Origin: Mesorhizobium sp.
GTDB lineage: Bacteria; Pseudomonadota; Alphaproteobacteria; Rhizobiales; Rhizobiaceae
NCBI RefSeq assembly: GCF_004962245.1
Contig: NZ_SUHQ01000017.1
Coordinates: forward strand, 1 to 64,000
Direction of reading: 5' to 3'
Length of the DNA stretch: 64,000 nucleotides
Below the pieces are notes generated by a model that saw nothing but the letters and a program-made list of their open reading frames with translations, did not search any database and was not told where the DNA came from. Positions 25,053-33,612 of the stretch are shown piece by piece. Positions within the stretch are counted from its first letter, which is position 1. The number at the start of each line of letters is the position of its first letter. Position numbers and translations under genes: made by a program.

Positions 25053-25514
25053 CTAGAATAGCCGCGAATCGAGGACGAATGGCTCAGCGCCTATGATCTT
25101 CATCTCACTCGCAGCGGAATGATTGTGATTTACGACCATGTTCAGATCAGGCGAACGGACGATCGGCACAATTGCCGACGGCACCTGGAGCAACAGCGTC
25201 GAGCGCGCCTGATGCCAGGCATCCCCTCGTTGCTGCGTCCATGCCTCCTGACGGCGCCAGTCTGGCGGAAGATCATCAAGACCGACGGTCTCGACGCCGA
25301 GAGTATCTGGAACATCGTAAGTGACCATGACAAGTTCGGGAAGCAGAGCCGGATCCTCGATGTGAACGAGTTTCTCCAGGACACAGAGGGAGGGAGAGGT
25401 CGCGCAATAGGTGACCGCATGTCCCACCGAGTTCCATCTGCCGTCAAAATGCAGGCCATAGCCGCCGTCAAGTGCCTGGGCGTGCTGCCTGCCTGACAGA
25501 CGCCATAGCAGCAT
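25053..25514 (-). CDS. RES-domain toxin
   Basis: A 153-residue RES-family protein. RES toxins (MbcT, ParT and relatives) degrade or ADP-ribosylate using NAD and so arrest growth. The N-terminal LWRLSGRQHAQALDGGYGLHFDGRWNSVGHAVTYCATSPSLCVLEKLVH region (shown here in pieces: LWRLSG, FDGRWN, YCATSPSLCVLE) contains the family Arg, and an SPDLNMVVNHNHS segment near the C terminus. Its ATG overlaps the antitoxin stop (TGATG), antitoxin gene first, the usual order. Distinct in sequence from the second RES toxin at 53.6 kb. Confidence 0.9.
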   Translation of the reverse strand: MLLWRLSGRQHAQALDGGYGLHFDGRWNSVGHAVTYCATSPSLCVLEKLVHIEDPALLPELVMVTYDVPDTLGVETVGLDDLPPDWRRQEAWTQQRGDAWHQARSTLLLQVPSAIVPIVRSPDLNMVVNHNHSAASEMKIIGAEPFVLDSRLF

Positions 25515-25951
25515 CAGGCGGCCGCGCCCCAGGCGACCTTGCCGAGAATGGTTTCGATGACGCGGGCGCCCGCCTCGGTCTGGGCAACCTCCAGAGGCGT
25601 CTCGCCACCAAGTTCGGTGAGGGGCCGGCGTAGCCAGCGATTGGCCTTGTCGTTGTCGCCAAAGGTATCTTCCGCCAGCGACTGGACCCGCAGGAGTCGG
25701 ACGGCCCGATCGGACTCATCGATCGTCAGCGGCTGGTGCTTCTCGGCGCGGTGTCGGCGGGTCCGCTGGGGGATCACGAATTTCTCGATCTCCTGGTCAC
25801 TCAGCCCCGCAAGGGTCAGCCCCTTGAGCGTTGCCAGTGGCAGGCGGTTACGGACGGCGAGCGCCAGATCGGCCTGCGACCGGACGATGGCCCCAAGAAC
25901 CGTCTGGCCGCCAAGCTTGCGAGCAACCTCCTCAACAATGGCGGTAGACAA
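25514..25951 (-). CDS. Xre/MbcA/ParS-type antitoxin
   Basis: A 145-residue antitoxin of the Xre-MbcA-ParS group: an N-terminal DNA-binding part and a C-terminal toxin-binding domain (SLAEDTFGDNDKANRWLRRPLTELGGETPLEVAQTEAGARVIETILGKVAWG region). I chose the TTG at 25951 because AAGGAG lies seven bases upstream; a longer frame to 26062 runs through the promoter. The stop overlaps the RES toxin start. It likely represses its own promoter through the palindrome at 25994-26006. Confidence 0.88.
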   Translation of the reverse strand: MSTAIVEEVARKLGGQTVLGAIVRSQADLALAVRNRLPLATLKGLTLAGLSDQEIEKFVIPQRTRRHRAEKHQPLTIDESDRAVRLLRVQSLAEDTFGDNDKANRWLRRPLTELGGETPLEVAQTEAGARVIETILGKVAWGAAA

Positions 25952-25985
25952 TGACGGACTCCTTGTATGTTGGCAACCTGCCGTA

Positions 25986-26014
25986 GATATAGGCGGCATC
26001 TTGCCGTTCTGCAA
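25986..26014 (-). promoter_or_regulatory. Promoter and operator of the first RES-Xre module
   Basis: On the minus strand: -35 TTGCAG (26009-26014), 17-bp spacer, -10 TATATC (25986-25991). The spacer holds a CGGCA-AGA-TGCCG palindrome (25994-26006), well placed for autorepression by the antitoxin. Inference from sequence only. Confidence 0.7.
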
Positions 26015-26107
26015 GGTTCGATGTCGCGAGCGATCAACGAGCGCCCAGCGGTTAGATTTCAAACATGAGACGCTTTTTCACAACCAGCTATGACCGCTGA
26101 CCGGCGG

Positions 26108-26344
26108 TCAACGGCGGAAGAGCGGCTGGATCTCGAACGGGTCGGGCGCCGGCGCTTGCGACAGTGTTCCCTCGGCCTGGCGTTTGCGGTGATGGGCCAG
26201 CGAGCATCGCGGCGAACACAGAATGCCGCGATCTGACCAATAGGCGGCGCCGTCCTCGATCTTGCCACGATGGTAGGAAAAACCTGCCGCTCGGTAGGGC
26301 AGGCCGCATTCGATGCAGCGATAGGCGTCAGGTCTGGCGAGCAT
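26108..26344 (-). CDS. Small zinc-ribbon-like protein, hypothetical
   Basis: A 78-residue protein with a CIECGLPY pair and a CSPRCSLAHHRKR motif, i.e. CxxC...CxxxC-HH, suggesting a zinc-binding treble-clef or ribbon fold. The start at 26344 (MLARPDAYRCIEC) is the best-placed ATG downstream of a good promoter; a longer frame to 26431 would include the promoter itself. It lies 157 bp upstream of the RES-Xre antitoxin gene on the same strand. Function unknown. Confidence 0.65.
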   Translation of the reverse strand: MLARPDAYRCIECGLPYRAAGFSYHRGKIEDGAAYWSDRGILCSPRCSLAHHRKRQAEGTLSQAPAPDPFEIQPLFRR

Positions 26345-26403
26345 GGGCAGTCCGATCCGGTATTCTTGATCTGTCGCCGGTCGAATTGGTCCGGCTTTTG
26401 CCA

Positions 26404-26431
26404 AGTTTAGCGTGCGCCGCAGCAATTGCAA
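26404..26431 (-). promoter_or_regulatory. Putative promoter of the zinc-ribbon gene
   Basis: Minus strand: -35 TTGCAA (26426-26431), 16-bp spacer, -10 TAAACT (26404-26409), giving a leader of about 50 bases before the ATG at 26344. Confidence 0.5.
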
Positions 26432-26554
26432 AATCTGCGTGACAAAATTTGACGTTTACGTAAAAAGAAGGCGGGGGAGGCGACCCAAAAGCGGATGGTT
26501 TTGTGTCGGCACGGATCTTAAGTTGACCTGCCGGACAGAGGAGGAGCGAGCGGC

Positions 26555-28324
26555 ATGTATCGGGCACCAGTCGAGGAAATCGCTTTCACGCTGAAGCATG
26601 TGGCCGGCCTGCAGCCGGCGCTCGACGCCGGCACCTTTGGTGAGCTTGGCGAAGACCTCGTCGACGCCATTCTGGCGGAAGCCGGCCGCTTCGCCACAGA
26701 GGAGGTCGCGCCGCTCTACAAGATCGGCGATGAACAAGGCGCGGTGCTGAGCGGCGCTGCCGTCACCACGCCGGCCGGCTGGAAGGAACTTTATCGCCGC
26801 TGGATCGACGGCGGCTGGAACGCGCTGTCCGCACCGGAGGAATTCGGCGGCCAGGCGCTGCCAACCATGCTGGGTGTGGCAGCGCTCGAAATGTGGAACT
26901 CCGCCGCCATGGCCTTCGGCATCGGCCCGACGCTGACCATGGGCGCGGTCGAAGCACTCGACAAGCACGCCTCGCCGGCGCTGAAGGCCAAGTACCTGGA
27001 AAAGCTCGTCTCCGGCGAATGGATGGGCACGATGAACCTGACCGAGCCGCAGGCGGGCTCGGACCTGAATGCCTTGCGTGCCCACGCAGAGCGGGCCGGC
27101 GACGGCACTTATCGCATCTTCGGACAAAAAACCTTCATCACCTATGGCGAGCACGATTTCACCGACAACATCATCCATCTGGTGCTGGCGCGGCTGCCGG
27201 ACGCGCCGGCCGGCACGCGTGGCCTTTCGCTGTTCCTGGTGCCGAAATTCCTGGTCGGCGACGATGGCGCGCTGGGCGCGCGCAACGACGTGTTCTGCTC
27301 CGGGCTGGAGCACAAATTGGGCATCCACGCCTCGCCCACCTGCACCATGATCTATGGCGATGGTTTCGAAGGGACGGTGCCTGGCGCGATCGGCTGGCTG
27401 ATCGGCGAGGAAAACAAGGGCCTCGCCTGCATGTTCACCATGATGAACAATGCGCGGCTGGCCGTCGGCATGCAGGGCGTGGCGGTCGCCGAAACGGCCA
27501 CGCAGAAGGCGCTCGCCTACGCCAATGACCGCCGGCAAGGCAAGGCTGCAAGCTATGATGGCGGCGGCATGGCGCCGATTGTCCATCACCCGGATGTGCA
27601 GCGCAATCTCCTGACCATGAAGGCGCTGACCCAGATTGCACGCGCCATCAGTTATTCCTGTGCGCATGCCATCGACTCCGCGCGGATGTCCAGTGACGAC
27701 GAAGCCGCCCATTGGCAGGAGCGTGCCAATCTGTTGACCCCGCTGGCCAAGGCCTTTTCCACCGATGTCGGCGTCGAGGTCGCCTCGCTCGGCCTGCAGG
27801 TGCATGGCGGCATGGGCTTCATCGAGGAGACGGGTGCGGCGGCGCTCTATCGCGACGCGCGCATCGCGCCGATCTACGAAGGCACCAACGGCATCCAGGC
27901 GATCGATCTGGTGACGCGCAAGCTGCCGCTTGGCGGTGGCGAGCATGTGCATGGCTACATCGCCGAACTGAAAGCGATCGCCAATCAAGTGCGGACCTCG
28001 AACCTTCAGGGTTTCGGCCGCACCGCCGATTGTCTCGATCAGGCGCTCGACGACCTCGGCCACGCGACACGCTTCCTGCAAGGACTGCTGGCCAACGGGC
28101 GCATGGACGAGGCGCTGGCCGGCGCGACGCCGTATCTGAGGCTGATCTCGCTTGCGGCGGGCGGCGCCTATCTGGCACGCGGCGCGCTTGCCGACCAGAA
28201 CCGCATCGCCCTTTGCCGTTTCTTCGCCGAAAACCTGCTTGGCGAGGCGGGCGCGCTGAAGGAGCGCGTCATCGGCGGCGCCGAAAGCCTTGCCGCTGCC
28301 GGCAAGACTCTGATTTCTGCCTGA
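26555..28324 (+). CDS. Acyl-CoA dehydrogenase (long form with extra C-terminal domain)
   Basis: A 589-residue FAD flavoenzyme that introduces the first double bond into acyl-CoA. N-terminal cap MYRAPVEEIAFTLKHVAGL, the FAD/substrate signature NLTEPQAGSDLNALR, HGGMGFIEETGAAALYRDARIAPIYEGTNGIQAIDL in pieces, and an additional C-terminal helical domain (about 460-589) define the long subclass found in Proteobacteria. It is followed 53 bp later by an enoyl-CoA hydratase gene, a fitting next step in beta-oxidation. Chain-length preference unknown. Confidence 0.93.
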   Translation: MYRAPVEEIAFTLKHVAGLQPALDAGTFGELGEDLVDAILAEAGRFATEEVAPLYKIGDEQGAVLSGAAVTTPAGWKELYRRWIDGGWNALSAPEEFGGQALPTMLGVAALEMWNSAAMAFGIGPTLTMGAVEALDKHASPALKAKYLEKLVSGEWMGTMNLTEPQAGSDLNALRAHAERAGDGTYRIFGQKTFITYGEHDFTDNIIHLVLARLPDAPAGTRGLSLFLVPKFLVGDDGALGARNDVFCSGLEHKLGIHASPTCTMIYGDGFEGTVPGAIGWLIGEENKGLACMFTMMNNARLAVGMQGVAVAETATQKALAYANDRRQGKAASYDGGGMAPIVHHPDVQRNLLTMKALTQIARAISYSCAHAIDSARMSSDDEAAHWQERANLLTPLAKAFSTDVGVEVASLGLQVHGGMGFIEETGAAALYRDARIAPIYEGTNGIQAIDLVTRKLPLGGGEHVHGYIAELKAIANQVRTSNLQGFGRTADCLDQALDDLGHATRFLQGLLANGRMDEALAGATPYLRLISLAAGGAYLARGALADQNRIALCRFFAENLLGEAGALKERVIGGAESLAAAGKTLISA

Positions 28325-28377
28325 CGTTCATTAAACTTGGCATTTCACAAGGGCCTGACGTTCACAAAGGATCACCC

Positions 28378-29130
28378 GTGACAGAGCATATCCTCGTCGA
28401 GCGCCAGGGCGCTATTCAGATCATCCGCATGAACCGCCCGGACAAGAAGAACGCGCTGACGCGCGCCATGTATGCGAAAATGTCCAAAACCCTTGCCGAG
28501 GGGGATGCCGATCCGGCGGTCCGCGTCCATGCCTTCCTCGGCGTGCCAGGCGCCTTCTCGTCCGGCAACGACCTTGCCGATTTCATGGTCGTCGCTACCG
28601 GCGGCGAGGGTGGCACGGAGGTCTGGGATTTCCTGATGGCACTGGCCAGGGTGGAAAAGCCTGTGGTTTCCGGCGTCGACGGCATTGCGGTCGGCATCGG
28701 CACCACGCTCAACCTCCATTGCGACCTGACCTTCGCCACGCCGCGCACAATGTTCCGTACGCCCTTCGTCGATCTCGGCCTGGTGCCCGAGGCGGGGTCG
28801 AGCCTGCTTGCGCCGCAGATACTGGGCCGGCAAGGCGCCTTCGCGCTGCTTGGGCTCGGCGAAGGCCTTTCGGCCGAGCGGGCGAAAGCCGCCGGACTGA
28901 TCTATGCGGTGGTCGAGGAAAACGAGCTCGAAGCCTCCGTACTTGACGCCGCCAGCCAGATCGCGGCCAAGCCGCCGCAAGCGCTGAAGATCGCGCGAGA
29001 CCTGATGCGCGGCTCGCGCGAGGAGCTTGTTGCCCGCATCGGCCAGGAAAGCGAGCATTTCCGCGAGCGGCTCAAATCCGACGAAGCCCGCGCCGCCTTG
29101 ATGGCCTTCATGGCCAGGAAGAAGGGGTGA
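28378..29130 (+). CDS. Enoyl-CoA hydratase/isomerase family protein
   Basis: A 250-residue crotonase-fold enzyme. MNRPDKKNALTRAMY and the oxyanion-hole segment GVPGAFSSGNDLADF, then GVDGIAVGIGTTLNLHCDLTFAT, LVPEAGSSLLAPQ. GTG start at 28378 has AAAGGA upstream. In frame with, and just after, the acyl-CoA dehydrogenase gene; probably the same operon. The catalytic Glu of the true hydratase is at LVPEAGSS, so hydratase activity is plausible, though isomerases share this pattern. Confidence 0.92.
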   Translation: MTEHILVERQGAIQIIRMNRPDKKNALTRAMYAKMSKTLAEGDADPAVRVHAFLGVPGAFSSGNDLADFMVVATGGEGGTEVWDFLMALARVEKPVVSGVDGIAVGIGTTLNLHCDLTFATPRTMFRTPFVDLGLVPEAGSSLLAPQILGRQGAFALLGLGEGLSAERAKAAGLIYAVVEENELEASVLDAASQIAAKPPQALKIARDLMRGSREELVARIGQESEHFRERLKSDEARAALMAFMARKKG

Positions 29131-29173
29131 AGGCGGTGTGGCCTGATGACGCGGGCCACGGTGTTGGGCGACT

Positions 29174-29467
29174 TTACAAGGTCCGCGGCCACCGCTGGGC
29201 GGCGTGCATGACGGTGACGATTTCGACAGTGTCACCCTTGACGCGATAGGGGACGATATACGGAATATCAACCAAAACGAGCTCCCGCGTCGCCTTGATG
29301 CGCCCGATGCACCCCATGGCCGGTCGCTCGGCGAGATGTTCCGTCGCGCTCACGATCCGCGCAATGACTCGGGCGGCGGCCTCAGGGTTGTCTTTTTCGA
29401 TGTGTGCGCCGATTTCGTCAAGCCGACGCAGCGCTCGTTTGGTCCAGCGGATTCTTTTGCGGCTCAT
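29174..29467 (-). CDS. ParE/RelE-superfamily toxin
   Basis: A 97-residue toxin: RIRWTKRALRRLDEIGAHIEKDNPEAAARVIARI at the start and LVLVDIPYIVPYRVKGDTVEIVTVMHAAQRWP at the end are the ParE pattern. ParE toxins act on DNA gyrase. Its ATG overlaps the stop of the antitoxin gene by four bases. Confidence 0.9.
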   Translation of the reverse strand: MSRKRIRWTKRALRRLDEIGAHIEKDNPEAAARVIARIVSATEHLAERPAMGCIGRIKATRELVLVDIPYIVPYRVKGDTVEIVTVMHAAQRWPRTL

Positions 29468-29709
29468 GCCTGGCGGGCGGACTTAACGTATTTTCCGATA
29501 ACTGCGGCTACGTCACGGTCACTGGCAAAATCGCCGCGCTCGGCTTCGGTCAACCCGGCCTCTATCTCGGCGAGTTGCCATTCCTCACGGGCTACAAAGT
29601 CCTCAATGGCCTGCGCAGCCACATAGGAGCGCGAGCGGTCGAGCTTTTCGGCGAGTTGGTCAAGCCTTTTTGCGGTTTCGTCCGGGACGCGCACGGTAAA
29701 GGCAGTCAT
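29464..29709 (-). CDS. Ribbon-helix-helix antitoxin (ParD/CopG type)
   Basis: An 81-residue antitoxin with an N-terminal ribbon-helix-helix (TAFTVRVPDETAKRLDQLAEKLDRSRSYVAAQAIEDFV) that binds DNA and an acidic C-terminal toxin-neutralising part. It precedes the ParE gene with an ATGA overlap, the standard antitoxin-first order. Confidence 0.9.
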   Translation of the reverse strand: MTAFTVRVPDETAKRLDQLAEKLDRSRSYVAAQAIEDFVAREEWQLAEIEAGLTEAERGDFASDRDVAAVIGKYVKSARQA

Positions 29710-29778
29710 GGGTCATAGAGGACAATCGGTGAACGAGTTCGTGACACGTGTTGAGGTGCTGAATTTGGTGCACTCCGG

Positions 29779-30408
29779 CTAGCGATGCTCGGTCGCGATG
29801 CGGATGCCGAGACCGATCAGCAGCGTTCCGGTCACGCCTTCGATGACGCGGCGGATCGATGGCCGGCGCAGGAAATCCCCGGCCTTGGCTACGACCGTCG
29901 TGTAAAGCGCCAGCCAAGTAAAGGTCATGACGGCGAAGACCACTCCAAGACCAAGCAACGCCGCGAAGCTTTCCTGGCCCGGCGGCACGAACTGGGGCAA
30001 AAGGCTGGCGAAAAACACGGCCATCTTTGGATTGCCGAGATCGCTGATCAGGCCTTGGCGAAAGGCGCTTGCCGCCGTCAGCCGTGAAGGCTTGGCGACG
30101 GCCAACACCTCCGCCTGATGGGACGGCCGCAGCGCCTCCTGCAGCGCCTTGACGCCGAGATAGACGAGATAGGCAGCACCCGCATATTTGACGGCGAGGA
30201 ACAGCGGCTCCGACGCGACCAGCAGGGCGACAATGCCGGCGCTGGTGGCCAGCGCCCAGATCGTCTGGCCGCTGGCGATGCCAAGCGCGGTCGACACGCC
30301 GCCGGCGCGACCGCCGAGCAGCGTGTTGCGAATGGTTATGGCCGTGTCCGGTCCGGGTGTGGCGATGACGATGAACGAGACGCCGAGGAATGCCAGGAAC
30401 AGGCTCAT
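29779..30408 (-). CDS. LysE/RhtB-family amino-acid exporter
   Basis: A 209-residue inner-membrane protein of five or six segments with the family start MSLFLAFLGVSFIVIATPGPDTAITIRNTLLGGRAGG (in pieces: IATPGPDTA, LGGRAGGVSTALGIASGQ) and GDFLRRPSIRRVIEGVTGTLLIGLGIRIA at the end. Such exporters release amino acids or homoserine lactone-like compounds. AGAGGTGA precedes the ATG at 30408. Substrate unknown. Confidence 0.92.
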   Translation of the reverse strand: MSLFLAFLGVSFIVIATPGPDTAITIRNTLLGGRAGGVSTALGIASGQTIWALATSAGIVALLVASEPLFLAVKYAGAAYLVYLGVKALQEALRPSHQAEVLAVAKPSRLTAASAFRQGLISDLGNPKMAVFFASLLPQFVPPGQESFAALLGLGVVFAVMTFTWLALYTTVVAKAGDFLRRPSIRRVIEGVTGTLLIGLGIRIATEHR

Positions 30409-30472
30409 GGTTCACCTCTTGTGCGACTGAAACGGCATGAATTCATATCTTGCCGCACCGTCTTCGCAAGGG

Positions 30473-31090
30473 TCAGGGGTAAAGCCTCGTCTTGTCCCAG
30501 CCGCCCTCGGCGTTGCGGGAAAAGACGACGCGGTCGTGCAGCCGGAAAGGCCGGTCGTGCCAGAATTCGATCGTCTGCGGCACGATACGGAAGCCCGACC
30601 AGTATTTCGGTCGCGGAATCTCGCCGATGGCATGGCGCGCCGTGTATTCGGCAACGGCTTTTTCCAGCGCGAAGCGGCTCTCCAGCGGCCGCGACTGTTT
30701 CGAGGCCCAGGCGCCGATGCGACTGCCGCGCGGGCGCGTCGCGTAATAGGCATCCGCTTCGGCGTCGCTGACGATCTCCACCGGTCCGCGCACGCGCACC
30801 TGCCGGCGCAGCGATTTCCAGTGGAAGCACATCGCCGCCTTCATGCTGCCGAGAATCTCACGGCCCTTGGCGCTCTCGAAATTCGTGTAGAAGACAAACC
30901 CGCTTTCATCGAACCCCTTGAGCAGCACCATCCGCACATCCGGCATGCCGTCGGCATCGACGGTCGCCAGTGCCACGCCGTTGGGATCGTTGATCTCACT
31001 CTTTGTCGCGTCGTCGAGCCATGCCGCAAAGAGGCGGAATGGCTCGGCAGCCTCGGTAAAGTCACCGCTTGTTAACTCAGTCTCGCTCAT
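30473..31090 (-). CDS. pdxH: Pyridoxamine 5'-phosphate oxidase
   Basis: FMN enzyme that makes pyridoxal 5'-phosphate in the last step of vitamin B6 synthesis and salvage. The 205-residue product (from MSETEL) has EPFRLFAAWLDDATKSEINDPNGVALATVDADGMPDVRMVLLKGFDE at the start, FYTNFESAKGREI, and the C-terminal WSGFRIVPQTIEFWHDRPFRLHDRV. A start at 31108 (MEFEK) is possible, but GAGAAA favours 31090. The divergent lipoprotein gene begins only 40 bp away. Confidence 0.95.
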   Translation of the reverse strand: MSETELTSGDFTEAAEPFRLFAAWLDDATKSEINDPNGVALATVDADGMPDVRMVLLKGFDESGFVFYTNFESAKGREILGSMKAAMCFHWKSLRRQVRVRGPVEIVSDAEADAYYATRPRGSRIGAWASKQSRPLESRFALEKAVAEYTARHAIGEIPRPKYWSGFRIVPQTIEFWHDRPFRLHDRVVFSRNAEGGWDKTRLYP

Positions 31091-31130
31091 AGTTTTCTCA
31101 AATTCCATTGCCGGCTGGGGAGATTGCCGA

Positions 31131-31604
31131 TTGTCGCGTATCGCGCAACCTTTTGACAGCAGGCAATGGAGCCTTATTGCTTCGGCCAGCGCCCGGGCTG
31201 CGGTCAAGGTCGCGATCGTGCTGGCCGCCTTGCCGCTTGCCGCCTGCGGTGCCGGCGGCTTTAGCCTGGAGCAGGCGGAGGTCGACCGCACGATCCTCAC
31301 CAGCAGCACGGCTGCTTCTGCCTCGCCGGTCGATCAGGATCGCGCCTCGGACCAGGCGACGATCGGTAATGCTGTGTCTTCCGCCGATATCCAGGAACTT
31401 CGCGGGCAGGCCGTTCCCTGGGCGAATTCCGATACCGGTTCGCGCGGCTCGATCACCGAACTGGCTGAGTCCAGGGACAACGGCCGGCTTTGCCGCCGCT
31501 TCACCGCCTCGCGCGAGAGTTTCGACGGCGTCGCCCTGTTCAAGGGCGAGGTATGCCTGGCCAGCGCCGGCGCCTGGCGGATGCAGGACTTCAAGGCGCT
31601 CTGA
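31131..31604 (+). CDS. Lipoprotein of the RT0821/Lpp0805 surface protein type
   Basis: A 157-residue protein with a TTG start at 31131 preceded by GGGGAG, a signal sequence and a lipobox (LAALPLAAC, cysteine at about residue 40), then a mature part (AVPWANSDTGSRGSITELAES, RLCRRFTASRESFDGVALFKGEVCLASAGAWRM) typical of small alphaproteobacterial surface lipoproteins. It would be anchored to the outer membrane. It is divergent from pdxH with 40 bp between starts, so the promoters overlap. The unusual start codon makes the N terminus uncertain. Confidence 0.78.
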   Translation: MSRIAQPFDSRQWSLIASASARAAVKVAIVLAALPLAACGAGGFSLEQAEVDRTILTSSTAASASPVDQDRASDQATIGNAVSSADIQELRGQAVPWANSDTGSRGSITELAESRDNGRLCRRFTASRESFDGVALFKGEVCLASAGAWRMQDFKAL

Positions 31605-31703
31605 TTTTCCGCCATCATATGACCGCACACTACTGGAATTTCTTCCTATGCGAGCGCATATAGGTGGCAATCGTGGACTCACTCCTTCTCCAGGGCAGAA
31701 AGC

Positions 31704-32627
31704 ATGCGCGACCCCTATGAGGTGCTGGGCGTTGCCAAGAACGCATCGGCCAAGGACATAAAATCGGCGTACCGAAAACTCGCCAAGAAGTATCATCCGG
31801 ACCAGAATCCGGATGATCCCAAGGCGAAAGATCGTTTTGCCGCGGCCAACCAGGCTTACGAGATCGTCGGCGACGAGAAGAGCCGGGCGGCTTTCGATCG
31901 CGGCGAGATCGATGCTGACGGCAAGCCGCGTTTTCAGGGTTTCGAGGGCGCCGCGGGCGGCGCCGATCCTTTTGCCGGTTTTCGCCGGCAGCAAGGGCCG
32001 GGCGGCTCACGCTTCGAGTTTCGCTCGGGCCGTCCGGGCGGCGATCCGTTCGACGGCAACAGCGACATTTTCAGCCAGATTTTCGGCGAGACCTTCTCCC
32101 GCGGTGCCGGTACGGGCGCCGGTCGGCAGGCGCCCTCCGGCGCCGACCTGAACGTGACGCTCGACATCACCATCGAGGAAGCGGCGACCGCTGAGAAGGT
32201 GACGGCGATGTTCCCCGACGGGCGCAAGGTCGCCGTCAAGCTGCCGGCCTATGTCGAGGACGGCCAGACCATCCGGCTGAAAGGCCAGGGCGAGCAAGGA
32301 CCGGGGCAGCCGGGCGACGCGCTGGTCAAGATCCGCTTCCGGCGTCATCCGCGCTACCGCGTCGAAGGCCGCGACCTCCATGCCGACCTGCCGGTTGCAC
32401 TGGCGGATGCCGTGCTGGGCGCCAAGGTGGCGGTCGAAACGCCGATGGGCCGGCTAGCGGTCAATGTTCCCGCCTGGTCGAGCTCGGACAAGGTCCTGCG
32501 GCTGAAGGGCAGGGGCCTGCCGGAAAAAGGTGGCGGTCACGGCGATCTCTACGCGCATGTGCGGCTGATGCTGCCAGAAGGTGGCGACAGCGATCTCGAC
32601 GCGCTGATGCGCAACCGAAAACGCTGA
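31704..32627 (+). CDS. DnaJ/CbpA-type co-chaperone
   Basis: A 307-residue J-domain protein. The J domain (residues 1-65) has the HPD triad at 31-33; a Gly/Phe-rich linker (FEGAAGGADPFAGFRRQQG) follows, then the substrate-binding C-terminal domains (about 135-295). The zinc-finger region of full DnaJ is absent, which makes it CbpA-like. It stimulates DnaK. It lies 107 bp before fabI. Confidence 0.92.
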   Translation: MRDPYEVLGVAKNASAKDIKSAYRKLAKKYHPDQNPDDPKAKDRFAAANQAYEIVGDEKSRAAFDRGEIDADGKPRFQGFEGAAGGADPFAGFRRQQGPGGSRFEFRSGRPGGDPFDGNSDIFSQIFGETFSRGAGTGAGRQAPSGADLNVTLDITIEEAATAEKVTAMFPDGRKVAVKLPAYVEDGQTIRLKGQGEQGPGQPGDALVKIRFRRHPRYRVEGRDLHADLPVALADAVLGAKVAVETPMGRLAVNVPAWSSSDKVLRLKGRGLPEKGGGHGDLYAHVRLMLPEGGDSDLDALMRNRKR

Positions 32628-32733
32628 CTGGACGCTTTTGTCCCCCGAACTGTCCGCCTTGAGCGCTTGAAGGGTCTCCGTGCCTGTGCGATAGGCACTC
32701 CCACAAGCAGAAGATCTTGCGGAGAGCGCTCAC

Positions 32734-33552
32734 ATGACGAGTGGACAAGGCATTATGGCCGGCAAGCGGGGGCTTGTCCTTGGCGTCGCGAACAATCGAT
32801 CGATCGCCTATGGCATTGCCAAGGCCTGCGTCGACCACGGCGCCGAGATTGCGCTGACCTATCAGGGCGAGGCGTTCAAGAAGCGCGTCGAGCCGCTGGC
32901 GGCGGAACTCAACGCCCATATCGCCGGCCATTGCGACGTGACCGATCCGGCAACCCTCGATGCGGTTTTCGACGATATCGCCAAGCATTGGGGCAAGCTC
33001 GATTTTCTCGTCCACGCCATCGCCTTTTCCGACAAGGACGAACTGACGGGCCGCTATGTCGAGACGACGCGCGACAATTTCCTGCGCACCATGGACATTT
33101 CGGTGTTTTCCTTCACCACCATCGCCAAGCGCGCCGAGGCGCTGATGACCGACGGCGGCTCGCTGCTGACGCTGACCTATTACGGTGCGGAAAAAGTGAT
33201 GCCGCACTACAACGTCATGGGTGTCGCCAAGGCGGCGCTCGAAGCCAGCGTGCGCTATCTGGCCGTCGACCTCGGCGCCAAGAAAATCCGCGTCAACGCC
33301 ATCTCCGCCGGCCCGATCAAGACGCTGGCCGCCTCCGGCATCGGCGATTTCCGTTACATATTGAAGTGGAACGAATACAATTCGCCGCTGAAGCAGACAG
33401 TGACACAAGAGGAGGTCGGCGATTCAGCCGTCTATTTCCTATCCAACCTCTCACGCGGCGTCACCGGCGAGATCCACCACGTCGATTCCGGCTACCATGT
33501 CGTCGGCATGAAGGCGGTCGATGCGCCTGATATTTCGACCGTCAAGGAATAA
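32734..33552 (+). CDS. fabI: Enoyl-[acyl-carrier-protein] reductase (NADH)
   Basis: Last reductive step of type II fatty acid elongation. A 272-residue short-chain dehydrogenase: GLVLGVANNRSIAYGIAKA at the NAD site, and the active-site Tyr-Tyr-Lys pattern in YYGAEKVMPHYNVMGVAKAAL, with ISAGPIKTLAASGI following. GGAG lies nine bases before the ATG; a second in-frame ATG (32755) is an alternative start. It precedes a phosphatase gene. Confidence 0.95.
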   Translation: MTSGQGIMAGKRGLVLGVANNRSIAYGIAKACVDHGAEIALTYQGEAFKKRVEPLAAELNAHIAGHCDVTDPATLDAVFDDIAKHWGKLDFLVHAIAFSDKDELTGRYVETTRDNFLRTMDISVFSFTTIAKRAEALMTDGGSLLTLTYYGAEKVMPHYNVMGVAKAALEASVRYLAVDLGAKKIRVNAISAGPIKTLAASGIGDFRYILKWNEYNSPLKQTVTQEEVGDSAVYFLSNLSRGVTGEIHHVDSGYHVVGMKAVDAPDISTVKE

Positions 33553-33612
33553 ACCTTCCTCGAATATTTCTTCCGCCCGCAGCCTGCTCTCGACCCTTCT
33601 CCGGATGACTTG

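Noticed and set aside
26456..28081. A 541-codon reading frame on the minus strand across the acyl-CoA dehydrogenase gene
   Set aside because: Same reason: opposite a well-supported gene, low-complexity translation, no ribosome binding site.
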